The notes: a model not told the origin generated them from the letters alone. A stretch of DNA of 64,000 nucleotides from an uncultured Oscillospiraceae bacterium (GCA_934546685.1 CAKTEB010000001.1:24933-88932); one strand, 5' to 3'. Positions 50,568-59,630 are shown, numbered from the stretch's first letter. Numbers and translations: made by a program.

Positions 50568-52310
50568 CTATTTTGTGGCAGTACCAATACCGTCCCCATT
50601 CAAATAATAGGTATAGCCGTAGCGGTCACTGCGATAGGCGTTCTTTACCAGCTGTCCGTATTCGATCTTCACAGTGTTGTTTTCCTTGGCGTATTCCCAC
50701 TTCCAATAGTAGAAGCCGTCCGGGATCGTTTGCGCCAGGGGCCCCGCGGCGGTCTGCCGGTAGGAGAGATCCGCCTCGCTTACCCGGTAGCTCCTGCTTC
50801 CAACGGTAAATACCGTGGCCTTCTTTGCGCTGGTGCAGGCGTATACCGGGATGCCCTGGTCTCTGAGGTAGGCATAGGAGGCAATGCCGCTGCTCTCATC
50901 AGTGCGCCACTGATCCCTGGTGATAACCGCCGCCGAGGGATGCAGGGTTCGGAGCCATTCATAGCAGTTGGATGTATAAAGGCCGTGATGGCTCAGCTTC
51001 AGAATGCTGACATTGGACAGCCCGCCGTTGGCGATCAGCGTCTTTTCCTCCATTACCCCCAGGTCCGCGGCCAGCACCGTGGTCACCTGGCCCTTGGTGA
51101 CCGTCAGAACCAGGGAATTGCGGTTTTCATCGTCTGTGTGAAAATCCACCAGTCCGTCATGATCCTCGTCGAGATTGCGGAAGGTGATATGAAAGTCCCC
51201 CAGCTCCAGATTAAGCTCGGTGATATTGGCATCCGATAGGCAGACGATGTTCGCTCCCGCGCCGCTCAGTCCGCTCAGTGCCTTGCCCAGATAGTCGAGA
51301 TTCTGCCAGTCGGTGGTGTCATCCTCCTGGGTGGTCTTTCCTGCACGATAATATACCGTGGTATTCGCGTCAATAAACCCTTCGGCACACAGGATCGGCA
51401 CACCGCCGATGTGGTCGGAGTGGTTGTGCGTCATAACGAGATAGTCGAGATGCGTTACGCCAATGGCCCGGAGATACGCCGCCACCGCATGGCCGTTGGC
51501 GTTGTCATCGGCCACGGCGTAGTTGCCGCCTACAGCCGTATCGGGATTTCCCGCATCCACCAGCATAGCTTGGCCGTTGCTCTCCACCAGAGTCGCGTCG
51601 CTGGGATAGCCGCTGAGGCTGATAAAATGGATCCTGTCGGCGGTGGGCCCTAGGCTGTCTGCGCCTCCGGCCCGCTGCTTTAGACGCACCAGCATGGTGG
51701 TTCCCTCAGCTCTGGTCATGAGCCGAGAGGGCCCGAAGGAGCCGTCCTCATAACCCGTCACAAGCCCCTTTCGCCTGGTAACGTCCACCGCTTCCGTAGC
51801 CCAGTCTGCCATTGCCGCCGCATCGCTGAATGCCTGGGCCGGCGTCTCAGCATCCGCCACGTCCAGGGGCAGATTTGTGATGGCTCTGCCGATCATGACC
51901 GCGGCCTCCTGCCGGGTAATATTGCTGTCCGGGGAAAAGGTCCCCGTACCTGTGCCGTAGATCACGTTATGTACCTGGCCCCAGTAAACGGCGCTTTCAT
52001 AGTAGCTCCCCGCAGGAACATCATGAAACACCTCTGTAGGCGATGCCGTCTCCGACTGCCCGAAGGCCCGATACAAAATGGTGATAAACTGTGCTCTTGT
52101 GATGGTATCCTCCGGGGAAAAGGTGGTATCTGAGGTGCCGTTAATCATTCCCCGCTCCACCGCGTATTCTACGTTTCCGTAATACCAGGCGCTATCGGGT
52201 ACATCTCCAAAGTCCACTGCATCTGCTGCAAAGGCTGCTGCCGTCAGTGATCCCAGGGTCAGGATTATTGCCAGCCCGAGCAACAGCAGTCGTTTTATGC
52301 TTCCCTTCAT
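50568..52310 (-). CDS. SLH-anchored, secreted metallo-beta-lactamase-fold protein
   Basis: A 580-residue surface protein. Signal peptide 1-28; three SLH domains (about 31-85, 92-147, 158-215) that bind wall polysaccharide; then a metallo-beta-lactamase domain with THNHSDHIGG (His295, His297, Asp299, His300), SHHG near 427 and a late Asp. The fold resembles the ComEC/Rec2 C-terminal hydrolase family, and the last ~50 residues are Tyr/Trp-rich (YYWKWEY, YGYTYYLNGDG) and may bind wall glycans. Substrate unknown; nucleic acids or phosphodiesters are possible. The start at 52310 has AGGGGGAA upstream. Confidence 0.93.
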   Translation of the reverse strand: MKGSIKRLLLLGLAIILTLGSLTAAAFAADAVDFGDVPDSAWYYGNVEYAVERGMINGTSDTTFSPEDTITRAQFITILYRAFGQSETASPTEVFHDVPAGSYYESAVYWGQVHNVIYGTGTGTFSPDSNITRQEAAVMIGRAITNLPLDVADAETPAQAFSDAAAMADWATEAVDVTRRKGLVTGYEDGSFGPSRLMTRAEGTTMLVRLKQRAGGADSLGPTADRIHFISLSGYPSDATLVESNGQAMLVDAGNPDTAVGGNYAVADDNANGHAVAAYLRAIGVTHLDYLVMTHNHSDHIGGVPILCAEGFIDANTTVYYRAGKTTQEDDTTDWQNLDYLGKALSGLSGAGANIVCLSDANITELNLELGDFHITFRNLDEDHDGLVDFHTDDENRNSLVLTVTKGQVTTVLAADLGVMEEKTLIANGGLSNVSILKLSHHGLYTSNCYEWLRTLHPSAAVITRDQWRTDESSGIASYAYLRDQGIPVYACTSAKKATVFTVGSRSYRVSEADLSYRQTAAGPLAQTIPDGFYYWKWEYAKENNTVKIEYGQLVKNAYRSDRYGYTYYLNGDGIGTATK

Positions 52311-52360
52311 GATTGTGCGTTCCCCCTGTTTTTCTGTCACTTCTTCATTTTCCCCAGGGT

Positions 52361-52389
52361 ATTTTAATAGAAAGCGTTAGAAAAATCAA
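52361..52389 (-). promoter_or_regulatory. promoter of the SLH-MBL gene
   Basis: Minus strand TTGATT (52389-52384), 17-bp spacer, TAAAAT (52366-52361). Confidence 0.7.
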
Positions 52390-52413
52390 GGCGCGCAGTC
52401 GATGCCAATTCTC

Positions 52414-53181
52414 TTATTTGTGGTGCTCCAGTCGCAGAGAAGTCAGCTGATAGCTGAGCATCATGGCCAGCCAGATCATGCAGATACACACCACTGGGAA
52501 CACCCCGGTGCCCAGCCACATCTGAGCCAGCAAGGACACCACCCACAGCAGCATGCAGACCATATGGCCCACCCGATAGGCCCGAAAACCGCACTGATAG
52601 ATCATCTGCTTCTCCGCCTCGTCACAGCTGGCGATCCACTGCCTCTGGAACTTGGTATCAAAGATATTGCCCTTTTTCTCCGGGTTGATCTGCTTCTCCA
52701 GCTTCACAACACGTCCGGACACATAGAAGATCCACACATAGCTCAGGACGAAAATCGCAAGGCTCCCCATCAGCAGCCGAAATTCCAGCTGATCCCGGCC
52801 AGCGTGGGTGGCCGCCTCCACGGAAGCGGAAAACAGCAGGAAGTTCAGCACCATCATGGTGTTTGCCAGTACCAGGCTGTAGCCGAGCTTTCTCTCCGTG
52901 TTCTCGATGTCCTCGTCCTCGCCGTCCCAGGCGTCGATCTCCTTTTTGCCCCGGGTTGTCAGTGCAATGGCAGCGATGGCGGTAAGGAGATTGGCGAACA
53001 GGAACACATAGGGCACCGCTGTCCCCAATACCTGCCACACGCTCCCCAGCTCCAGCAGCGCTCCGCTGCCCTCCAGGACGCCCATTCCAAAGGATGTCGC
53101 CGCCCCCAGCAGCATGCTTACAATCAAAATCAGCACAAATTTCAAAATGACCTTCCGCTGCTGACGCTTATTCTCTTTCAT
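52414..53181 (-). CDS. DUF3169-like membrane protein
   Basis: A 255-residue membrane protein with about six helices, a basic start and a cytoplasmic DGEDEDIENTERKLGYSLVLAN stretch that fits DUF3169. It is the second gene after a small XRE regulator, a pairing often seen in Firmicutes for uncharacterised membrane proteins. GAGGAGGAG lies before the ATG at 53181 and inside the XRE gene, whose stop overlaps by 14 bp. Family assignment is from memory of the pattern. Confidence 0.72.
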   Translation of the reverse strand: MKENKRQQRKVILKFVLILIVSMLLGAATSFGMGVLEGSGALLELGSVWQVLGTAVPYVFLFANLLTAIAAIALTTRGKKEIDAWDGEDEDIENTERKLGYSLVLANTMMVLNFLLFSASVEAATHAGRDQLEFRLLMGSLAIFVLSYVWIFYVSGRVVKLEKQINPEKKGNIFDTKFQRQWIASCDEAEKQMIYQCGFRAYRVGHMVCMLLWVVSLLAQMWLGTGVFPVVCICMIWLAMMLSYQLTSLRLEHHK

Positions 53182-53389
53182 GATCTGTCTCCTCCTCATA
53201 TTCAAAGATATCCTCTACTGTGGCCCCGCAGACCCGGGCCAGCTTTAGCGCCAAAGTCACAGAGGGGGAGTAGTCCCCTCGCTCGATCTGGCTGATGGTC
53301 TGCCGGGATGTCCCCACCAGGGCGCCCATCTGCTGCTGGTTGACCCCCAGCCGGGCCCGGTATTCCTTGAGATGGTTCTTTAGCGGCAC
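53168..53389 (-). CDS. small XRE-family DNA-binding repressor
   Basis: A 73-residue protein that is essentially only a helix-turn-helix: LGVNQQQMGALVGTSRQTISQIERGDYSPSVTLALKLA, then VEDIFEYEEETDHE. Such minimal XRE proteins (YozG/YgzD-like) are autorepressors. The start is taken at GTG 53389, with AAAGGAGG upstream; a TTG two codons earlier is possible. It controls itself and the membrane protein from a promoter flanked by twin operators. Confidence 0.88.
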   Translation of the reverse strand: MPLKNHLKEYRARLGVNQQQMGALVGTSRQTISQIERGDYSPSVTLALKLARVCGATVEDIFEYEEETDHERE

Positions 53390-53427
53390 AAGCAACGCGC
53401 CTCCTTTGACACGGATTCTTTTCATTT

Positions 53428-53479
53428 TGACAACTATCTTTGTCATCCTTAGCATAGCACTGACAAGGATACTTGTCAA
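53428..53479 (-). promoter_or_regulatory. XRE promoter with twin TGACAA-N6-TTGTCA operators
   Basis: Minus strand TTGACA (53479-53474), 17-bp spacer, TATGCT (53456-53451). Two 18-bp inverted repeats (53461-53478 and 53428-53445) cover the -35 and the transcription start, with centres 33 bp apart. Confidence 0.78.
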
Positions 53480-53493
53480 GAAGAAGTTTCAAA

Positions 53494-53527
53494 AAATCAG
53501 CAGCCCTGTTTCCAGAGCTGCTGATTT
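53494..53527 (-). terminator. terminator of the truncated solute-binding gene
   Basis: Perfect 11-bp stem (53494-53504 with 53517-53527); on the minus strand a T run follows. Confidence 0.85.
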
Positions 53528-53548
53528 GTATTTTGAGGGGGTATTCAA

Positions 53549-55195
53549 TTAGTCCAGTCTGCCAAAATAACGCTCGCCTGCGGTGGTATAGGCGTCAACG
53601 ACCTCATCGATGCCCATAGACTCTACGGTCTCCACAAAGGAATCCCAATCCGCGTCGATGTCCGCCTCGCCGATCAGGAACTTGCCCACCTGCTCCGCCA
53701 CATAGGTGGAGATGTCGGTGTAGTACCGCTGCACGGTGGCAGTCTCGTCGGTGTCCAGAGTAAACAGGTTGGTGAAGGAGCTCTTGGTAACCTCGCGCTT
53801 GTCGTTCCAGGCATCCAGAGCCTCCTGCTGCACCTCATCGTAGGCCTTCCGCAGGGTGGTGCCATTGGAGGCGAACATGTTCATGTTGATGGTATATGCG
53901 TTCAGGGCATTGTCTGTGGACAAGCCGTCAGGGTTGTTGGAGATCAGTTCGGAGTAGCCGGGCTTGCCATCGGTATACTCCAGGCCCTCGCCCTCGAGAC
54001 CATACTGGCACAGGATGGAGCCGTCCTCGGAGAAGTGGTAGTCCAGCCACTGGAGAGCAGTCTCAGGATCCTTACAGGAGGTGCAGATCATCAGGTTGAT
54101 GGAGATATCGGTGATGTCTCCAAAGCCCACGGTCTGGCCTTCCTCCGCCAAGGGCTCGGTGATGCCAGCCAAGGTGTAGTCCGGATCGTTGACCTTGCCC
54201 GCCTCGGTCCACATGCTCATGAACTGGCAGTCCTGCCAGAACACGCCATAGGAGCCGGAGGTGATGGCGGAGGAATCCAGCATATCGGAGCTCAGCAGAT
54301 CCCGGGTGATGAGGCCCTCCTGATACCAGTCTGCCATCAGGGACAGATAGTCCTTATAGGTGTCGGTGATGTAGCTGTATACCAGCTCATCGTTGTCGTC
54401 ATAGTAGAAGCTGTTGGCGGAGGACTCCGCAGCGGGGCCCGCATAGCCGCCCATGGCCGCCAGGAAGGGGCTGCCGGTGATGGAAGCGTCATAGCGCAGA
54501 GGCATGGGGTACTCGCAGAGACCCTGATTCTTGATCTGAGTCAGGTACTCGTGGTAATCGTCGATGGTCACGAGATCCTGGGTCTTCATGCCTACCTTCT
54601 CCACCCAATCGGCCCGGACAATGGCGCCGGTGGTGGTGAAGGAATTATAGCGGTAGCCAGCAAGGCCGCCGATCTGGCCCTCATCATCCACGGTGGCCAA
54701 GTACAGGGCGGGATCCGCATCCATCAGCGCGGAGTAGGAGGGAGCATAGTCCTCTATCATGACCTGGAGATCCATGACGATCTCGTTCTCAATGAGATAG
54801 GGGATGGAGTAGCTGCCGGTGATGGCATAGTTCAGGATGTCGGGATAGTCGCCGGAGGCAAACATCAGGTTCAGGCTCTCAGACTGGGCCGGAGGCGCTA
54901 CCTCAATGTAATCGATATGAACGCCGGTGCGCTTTTCCAGCTCCTGCACGGCGGTGGAGTCGTTCCAGCCGGAGATGGTAGCGTCCATAGGGGGAGAGCC
55001 AGTCCAGAAGGTAAAGGTGGTCTCATCCTCGCTGATGGGCAGCTCCACGCTGGGACGGCCCTGGATCAGTTCCTCAATGTTGTCGGGGGTCACATATTTG
55101 CTGATGCCTTCTGCCTGAGGCGCGGTATTTTCGGCTGCGGAGCCAGTCTCCTGGACGGAGCTCTCCCCGGAAAGGGCCCTATTGGAGGCCGCCAC
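53549..55195 (-). pseudogene. 5'-truncated solute-binding lipoprotein gene
   Basis: The 548-residue frame is a large family-1 solute-binding protein (TTFTFWTGSPPMDATISGW, IVRADWVEKVGMKTQDL, TDISTYVAEQVGKFLIGE) paralogous to those at 4081 and 11878, but it has no signal peptide, lipobox Cys or promoter. The first codons (GTG at 55195, AASNRALSGE) have no ribosome binding site and lie across the junction with an AraC fragment on the opposite strand. The intact 3' end and terminator show it was a working gene. Without export it cannot act as a binding protein; alternatively the sequence is a misjoined contig. Confidence 0.75.
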
Positions 55196-55586
55196 CTACC
55201 CGGAGATCCGCGCTCAGATGGAGCACATCTTCGGCCATCTCAACGACTGGGTCCTGGCAGACCGAAAATCCACCAGCGCCAGCTGGATCGTGGATGTGAA
55301 AAACTATATCCGGGGCAACTACAATGACCCGGATCTGAATGTCAACCGGGTAGCCGACGAGTTTGGCAAGAATCCCTCCTATCTCTCCCGCAGCTTTCTG
55401 CGGCTCACCGGCACCAGCATCCTCGACTATATCCACTACTATCGCATCCAAGAGGCAAAGATCCTCATCGGCAGGGGAGAGACCCTGGCCTCCGCCGCCA
55501 GCGCCGTGGGCTATACCAATGTGCTCACCATGTCCCGGGCCTTCAAGAAATACGAAGGCACTACCCCCGGCAAGTTCAAATCCTGA
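55182..55586 (+). pseudogene. 3' fragment of an AraC-family regulator gene
   Basis: About 134 residues, all of it the C-terminal part of a YesN-type AraC regulator: a short helical lead-in, then the double helix-turn-helix (DLNVNRVADEFGKNPSYLSR, VGYTNVLTMSRAFKKYE) with the family ending TTPGKFKS. The sensor and dimerisation part, expected to be over 250 residues, is missing, and neither a ribosome binding site nor a promoter precedes it. The TTG at 55182 is not a convincing start. Codons upstream to 55119 stay open but are antisense to the solute-binding fragment. A 14-bp hairpin terminator follows. Confidence 0.78.
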
Positions 55587-55591
55587 TCCCA

Positions 55592-55626
55592 TGGCGCGCC
55601 GCAGAGGCAGTATCTGCGGCGCGCCA
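55592..55626 (+). terminator. terminator of the AraC fragment
   Basis: Perfect 14-bp stem (55592-55605 with 55613-55626) and a 7-nt loop. Confidence 0.8.
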
Positions 55627-55665
55627 CGTCTAATTTTGATGGTTTCCGCAGGCAGAATACGAATC

Positions 55666-55694
55666 TTGCATTCCTGCTCCGGCTTCTGTATGCT
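55666..55694 (+). promoter_or_regulatory. promoter of flavoenzyme copy 2
   Basis: TTGCAT (55666-55671), 17-bp spacer, TATGCT (55689-55694), 40 bp before the ATG. Confidence 0.7.
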
Positions 55695-55733
55695 ATTGGC
55701 AGAAAGAACAACCCCACATTAGGAGGTCCTACC

Positions 55734-57788
55734 ATGTCCAACCGTTACGAACTTCTGCTTTCCCCCATTCAGGTGGGCAACGTACTGCTGAAAAACCGGA
55801 TGGTATCCACCGCCGGTATCCCCCATATGCTCCAGGGTACCGAGGAGTACCCCACCGATCGGCTGATCTCCCATCTGGCCAACCGGGCCAAGAACGGCGC
55901 GGCGGCGGTGTATCTGAACTTTGCCATGCGCACCGACGAGGGTCCCGGCGGCCCGCCTATGAAGCCCGGCGAGATCGCCATGAGCTTTCCGCCCCATGAT
56001 ACGGCGGTGAACATTGCCAAAACCAGCGCGCACAATTACCTCTGTCAGACCATCGATGCCATCCGGTACTATGAGTCCATCGCCATCACCCAGCCCATGG
56101 GCTCCTTCACCCGGACTGACATGCCCGGCGGCCCCATGAAGGATGGCACCCCCCAACATGGCGGCGGCGGCCCCATGATGCCCTCGGATCCCATGGAGCA
56201 GCTGCGGCAGGAGCAGGAGCAGTGCCGCGGCCGCAGCGTAGATCACATCACGAAGAAGCAGATTCAGGAGTTCATTGATTCCACAGTCGCCAACGCTAAG
56301 ATCCTCAAGCAGTTTGGCTTTGAGATGTTCTCCTTCCACAATGCCTATCACAACGGCACCATGGCGGAGTTCTGGTCCACCCACACCAACCACCGCACCG
56401 ATGAATACGGCGGCTCCGCCAAGAACCGGGCACGGCTGATGATCGAGGTCATGGATGCCATGAAGCAGACCTTTGGCCGGGATTTCCCCATTGAGATGCT
56501 GATTTCCGTAGACGGTCTGGGCGTCAATCGCGGCGACACCTTCGAGCTGGCCAAGCTCCTGGAGGGCAAGGTGGATATTCTCCATGTGCGACACGGAGAC
56601 AAGGATCCTCAGCATCCCATCGGCTTCACCTCCTCCCGGGCAGTGCCCTGTCCCAATCTGGATGCGGCCGCGGCCCTGAAGGAATCCATTATGAGCCGAG
56701 GCGGCTCCATCAAGGTGGGCGTGTCCGCAGGTCTCCAGAACCCCGATTTCAACGAAAAGATCCTCCGGGAGCATAAGGCGGATATCATCTGCATGTCCCG
56801 GGCCTGGATCTGCGACAGTGACTACGGCAAGAAGATCTATGCGGGCCGGGGCGAGGACGTGACCCCCTGCATCCGCTGCAACAAGTGCCATGTTCCCAAC
56901 GATTCCGACAAATTCCGCTCCTTCTGCTCCGTGAACCCCAAGATTGGCATGGAGTTCAAGCTGGATCAGGTCATCGAGCCCGTGGGCCAGAAGAAGAAGG
57001 TGGCCATTATCGGCGGCGGCCCCGCTGGCATGAAGTGCGCCATTACCTGCGCCGAGCGCGGCCATGACGTGACGCTCTACGAAAAATCCTCCCAGCTGGG
57101 CGGCCAACTGTTCCATGCGGACTACGCCAGCTTCAAGTGGCCTCTGGCGGACTTCAACCATTGGCTGATCCGTCAGTGCTATCAGAAGGGCGTGAAAATT
57201 TGCCTGAACACCGAGGCCACAAAGGAAATGCTGGCCCCCGAGGGCTATGACGACGTGGTAGTTGCCATTGGCCCCCGGTTCAAGACCCCCCGACTGCCCA
57301 TTGAGGAGGGCACCAACACCATGCTCTGTGTGGATGTCTACGGCCATGAGGCGGAGCTGCCCCACGAGATCGTAGTCATCGGCGGCAGCGAGACCGGCAC
57401 CGAGACCGGCATGCACTTGGCTGAAAAGGGCCACCATGTAACTGTCATGACCCGCCAGGATATGCTGGCTCAGGACGCCCCCCACGCCCACTTTGTGGTG
57501 ATGATGATGGATGCCTACGAGCACCTGAAGGGCTTTGATTACGCCCGGAAGATCCAAAAATATGTGTCCGTGACCCCCAAGGGCGTCACCTATATCGATG
57601 AGTACGGTCAGGAGCAGTTCGTTTCCGCGGACCTGGTGGTACTCTCCGGCGGCGTGGCCGCTACCCCGGATCTCTGCGCCCAGTTCTACGGCTCCGGCAA
57701 GCATATGCACTACATTGGCGACTGCTATCGCCCCGGCGACGTCCACAAGGCCGTCACCGCTGGCTTCGCCACCGCAAGCCAGATCTAA
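55734..57788 (+). CDS. NADH:flavin oxidoreductase, FadH/BaiCD-like, copy 2
   Basis: A 684-residue paralogue of the protein at 36853: FMN barrel (start LLLSPIQVGNVLLKNRMVST), Fe-S cluster CIRCNKC with a fourth Cys 13 residues later (FCSVNPKIG), then FAD and NAD domains (VAIIGGGPAGMKCA, IVVIGGSETGTE). A Gly/Met/Pro-rich insertion (MPGGPMKDGTPQHGGGG, PMMPSDPMEQ) sits in the barrel near residues 128-160. It reduces an unsaturated or carbonyl substrate with NAD(P)H, likely an enoate, bile-acid-like or aromatic one. TTAGGAGG precedes the ATG. Confidence 0.93.
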   Translation: MSNRYELLLSPIQVGNVLLKNRMVSTAGIPHMLQGTEEYPTDRLISHLANRAKNGAAAVYLNFAMRTDEGPGGPPMKPGEIAMSFPPHDTAVNIAKTSAHNYLCQTIDAIRYYESIAITQPMGSFTRTDMPGGPMKDGTPQHGGGGPMMPSDPMEQLRQEQEQCRGRSVDHITKKQIQEFIDSTVANAKILKQFGFEMFSFHNAYHNGTMAEFWSTHTNHRTDEYGGSAKNRARLMIEVMDAMKQTFGRDFPIEMLISVDGLGVNRGDTFELAKLLEGKVDILHVRHGDKDPQHPIGFTSSRAVPCPNLDAAAALKESIMSRGGSIKVGVSAGLQNPDFNEKILREHKADIICMSRAWICDSDYGKKIYAGRGEDVTPCIRCNKCHVPNDSDKFRSFCSVNPKIGMEFKLDQVIEPVGQKKKVAIIGGGPAGMKCAITCAERGHDVTLYEKSSQLGGQLFHADYASFKWPLADFNHWLIRQCYQKGVKICLNTEATKEMLAPEGYDDVVVAIGPRFKTPRLPIEEGTNTMLCVDVYGHEAELPHEIVVIGGSETGTETGMHLAEKGHHVTVMTRQDMLAQDAPHAHFVVMMMDAYEHLKGFDYARKIQKYVSVTPKGVTYIDEYGQEQFVSADLVVLSGGVAATPDLCAQFYGSGKHMHYIGDCYRPGDVHKAVTAGFATASQI

Positions 57789-57823
57789 CCTCGCTTCTTT
57801 CCCTGCGTGTTACTTCATAAAAC

Positions 57824-57865
57824 GCAGAAATACGGCTGACCGGAGCTCCGGCCAGCCGTATCTGC
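57824..57865 (-). terminator. terminator between flavoenzyme and lipoprotein genes
   Basis: 15-bp inverted repeat (57831-57845 with 57846-57860) that pairs best on the minus strand, extended by GCAGA/TCTGC at the base. Confidence 0.75.
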
Positions 57866-57879
57866 ATTTGCGGGAACTA

Positions 57880-58509
57880 TCAGGGCATGGGGTTTGCCGC
57901 CTGCTGCTTTGCCATTTCCTCAGCAAAGGCGATAGCGTCGGCGATGTCCTGCTCATCGGTGTAGATGGTATAGGTGGCGCCCATGTTGGTGGCCGCGTCC
58001 GTGATGGTCACGTCAAAATCGCCGGTGAAGCCGGAGATGGTGACCTTCTCGCTGGTGGGGTAGCTGTAGGGGCCGCCCAAGCCCACGTTGGAGTAGGTCA
58101 CAGTGCCATCGGAAGCGGTGATGCCGGCGCCCTCTTCTCCCGCCTGGGGCTCGCCCATATCGCCGGGGGCGTCGCACTGGAAGAAGAATACGAAGTCTTC
58201 CCCTACGGTGGCCTCAAAGGTCTGCCCATCGGAGAAGGTCACCGTGCAGGCCACGGGCTCCTCCGCCAGGGATTCCTCCTGGGCGGAGGGTTCTTCTGCA
58301 ATGGACAGCTCCGCCGCCGAGGGCTCCTCCTTTTCGGATACGGGCTCCGGGGCAGGGGCGGGGGCCTGGGTCACGGTCTCCTCCTGGGGTGCGGATGCGG
58401 GCGCTGAGGCGGAGCTTGCGGCGGAACTGGTCGTGTTTCCGCCGCAGGCCGTCAGCATGCCTGCGGTCATACAGGCTGCCAGCAGCAGGGCAAGGGTTCT
58501 CTTTTTCAT
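57880..58509 (-). CDS. secreted lipoprotein of unknown function
   Basis: A 209-residue lipoprotein; lipobox LTAC with Cys22, a ~60-residue low-complexity Ser/Ala/Pro/Glu segment, then a small beta-rich domain (TFSDGQTFEATVGEDFVFFFQ, then TISGFTGDFDVTITDAA) of unknown family, with a helical end (AIAFAEEMAKQQ). ATG at 58509 follows GGGAGGA. It has a consensus promoter and converges with the flavoenzyme gene, so it is not in its operon. Function not deducible. Confidence 0.8.
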   Translation of the reverse strand: MKKRTLALLLAACMTAGMLTACGGNTTSSAASSASAPASAPQEETVTQAPAPAPEPVSEKEEPSAAELSIAEEPSAQEESLAEEPVACTVTFSDGQTFEATVGEDFVFFFQCDAPGDMGEPQAGEEGAGITASDGTVTYSNVGLGGPYSYPTSEKVTISGFTGDFDVTITDAATNMGATYTIYTDEQDIADAIAFAEEMAKQQAANPMP

Positions 58510-58582
58510 TTCATTTCCTCCCATACATAGATTCTACCGCACATATGGTTTATTCCGCAGAACGCCAAATGTGCTCATCTGC

Positions 58583-58611
58583 ATTATAGGATCCAGACAT
58601 CCCCTTGTCAA
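58583..58611 (-). promoter_or_regulatory. consensus promoter of the unknown lipoprotein
   Basis: Minus strand TTGACA (58611-58606), 17-bp spacer, TATAAT (58588-58583): the strongest promoter match in the window. Confidence 0.9.
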
Positions 58612-58704
58612 TGCGGCAGGTTCAACAGATTGTTACCGTCTACTTTGTCTATTTATTACGGAATTATTAAGCGTCATTGCCATTGCCTTTGTATATTTTG
58701 TCGC

Positions 58705-58733
58705 TTGTCAAACGCCACCCTTATTCCTATCAT
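58705..58733 (+). promoter_or_regulatory. promoter of tcdA
   Basis: TTGTCA (58705-58710), 17-bp spacer, TATCAT (58728-58733), 38 bp before the ATG. Confidence 0.7.
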
Positions 58734-58771
58734 ATAAGTATGTTTGTAAGAAATTCGGAGGAATCTATTTC

Positions 58772-59542
58772 ATGCTCAATCAATTTTCAAGGACCCAGCT
58801 GCTGCTGGGAAAGCCCGCTCTGGAGCGGCTGCGCCAATCCAGAGTGGCGGTATTCGGCATCGGCGGCGTAGGCGGCTATGTATGCGAGGCCCTGGTCCGC
58901 AGCGGCGTAGGGGCCTTTGACCTCATCGACGACGACCGGGTCTGTCTCACCAATCTCAACCGCCAGATCATCGCCACCCGGAAAACCGTAGGTCAGTACA
59001 AGGCCGACGTCATGGCGGAGCGCATTCACGACATTGACCCCCAGGCCCAGGTCACCGTGCGGAAGACCTTTTTCCTGCCGGAGAACGCCGACGATTTTCC
59101 CTTTAATGACTATGACTATATTGTAGACGCGGTGGATACCATCTCCGCCAAGCTGGAGCTGGTGATGCAGGCCCAGTGCCGGGGCGTTCCCATTATCAGC
59201 TCCATGGGTGCCGGAAACAAGCTGGATCCCACGGCCTTTCAAGTGGCGGATATCTATGAGACCAAGGTGTGCCCCCTGGCCCGTATCATGCGCCGAGAGC
59301 TTCGGAAGCGGGGAGTGGAGCACCTGAAGGTCGTCTACTCCCAGGAGCCCCCCATCCGTCCCCTGGAGGATATGTCCATCAGCTGCCGGACCCACTGCAT
59401 CTGCCCGCCGGGCGCCCAGCACAAGTGTACTGAGCGGCGGGATATCCCCGGTAGCACCGCCTTTGTACCCTCGGTGGCGGGCCTCATCATTGCCGGAGAG
59501 GTGATCCGGGATCTGACCGCCAACCTGCCCAGGGAGTGCTGA
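58772..59542 (+). CDS. tcdA: tRNA threonylcarbamoyladenosine dehydratase
   Basis: Cyclises t6A37 of tRNA to ct6A using ATP; cytoplasmic. 256 residues with the E1/ThiF-like fold: nucleotide motif VFGIGGVGGYV, LIDDDRVCLTNLNRQ, and the late zinc or Cys cluster CRTHCICPPGAQHKC. The RTQLLLGKPALERL start is typical of TcdA/CsdL. It acts on the same nucleoside that MtaB modifies at 33.6 kb. GGAGGAAT precedes the ATG at 58772; frames open further upstream are antisense to the lipoprotein gene. Confidence 0.95.
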   Translation: MLNQFSRTQLLLGKPALERLRQSRVAVFGIGGVGGYVCEALVRSGVGAFDLIDDDRVCLTNLNRQIIATRKTVGQYKADVMAERIHDIDPQAQVTVRKTFFLPENADDFPFNDYDYIVDAVDTISAKLELVMQAQCRGVPIISSMGAGNKLDPTAFQVADIYETKVCPLARIMRRELRKRGVEHLKVVYSQEPPIRPLEDMSISCRTHCICPPGAQHKCTERRDIPGSTAFVPSVAGLIIAGEVIRDLTANLPREC

Positions 59543-59587
59543 CAAACACGCCCATCTGTCTCCGGAGAACACCTTCTAAACAAAGCC

Positions 59588-59622
59588 AACTGCCCTGCGC
59601 CAAGATCCGGCGCAGGGCAGTT
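59588..59622. terminator. bidirectional terminator between tcdA and met operon
   Basis: Perfect 14-bp stem (59588-59601 with 59609-59622) and a 7-nt loop. Confidence 0.85.
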
Positions 59623-59630
59623 TCATTCTA

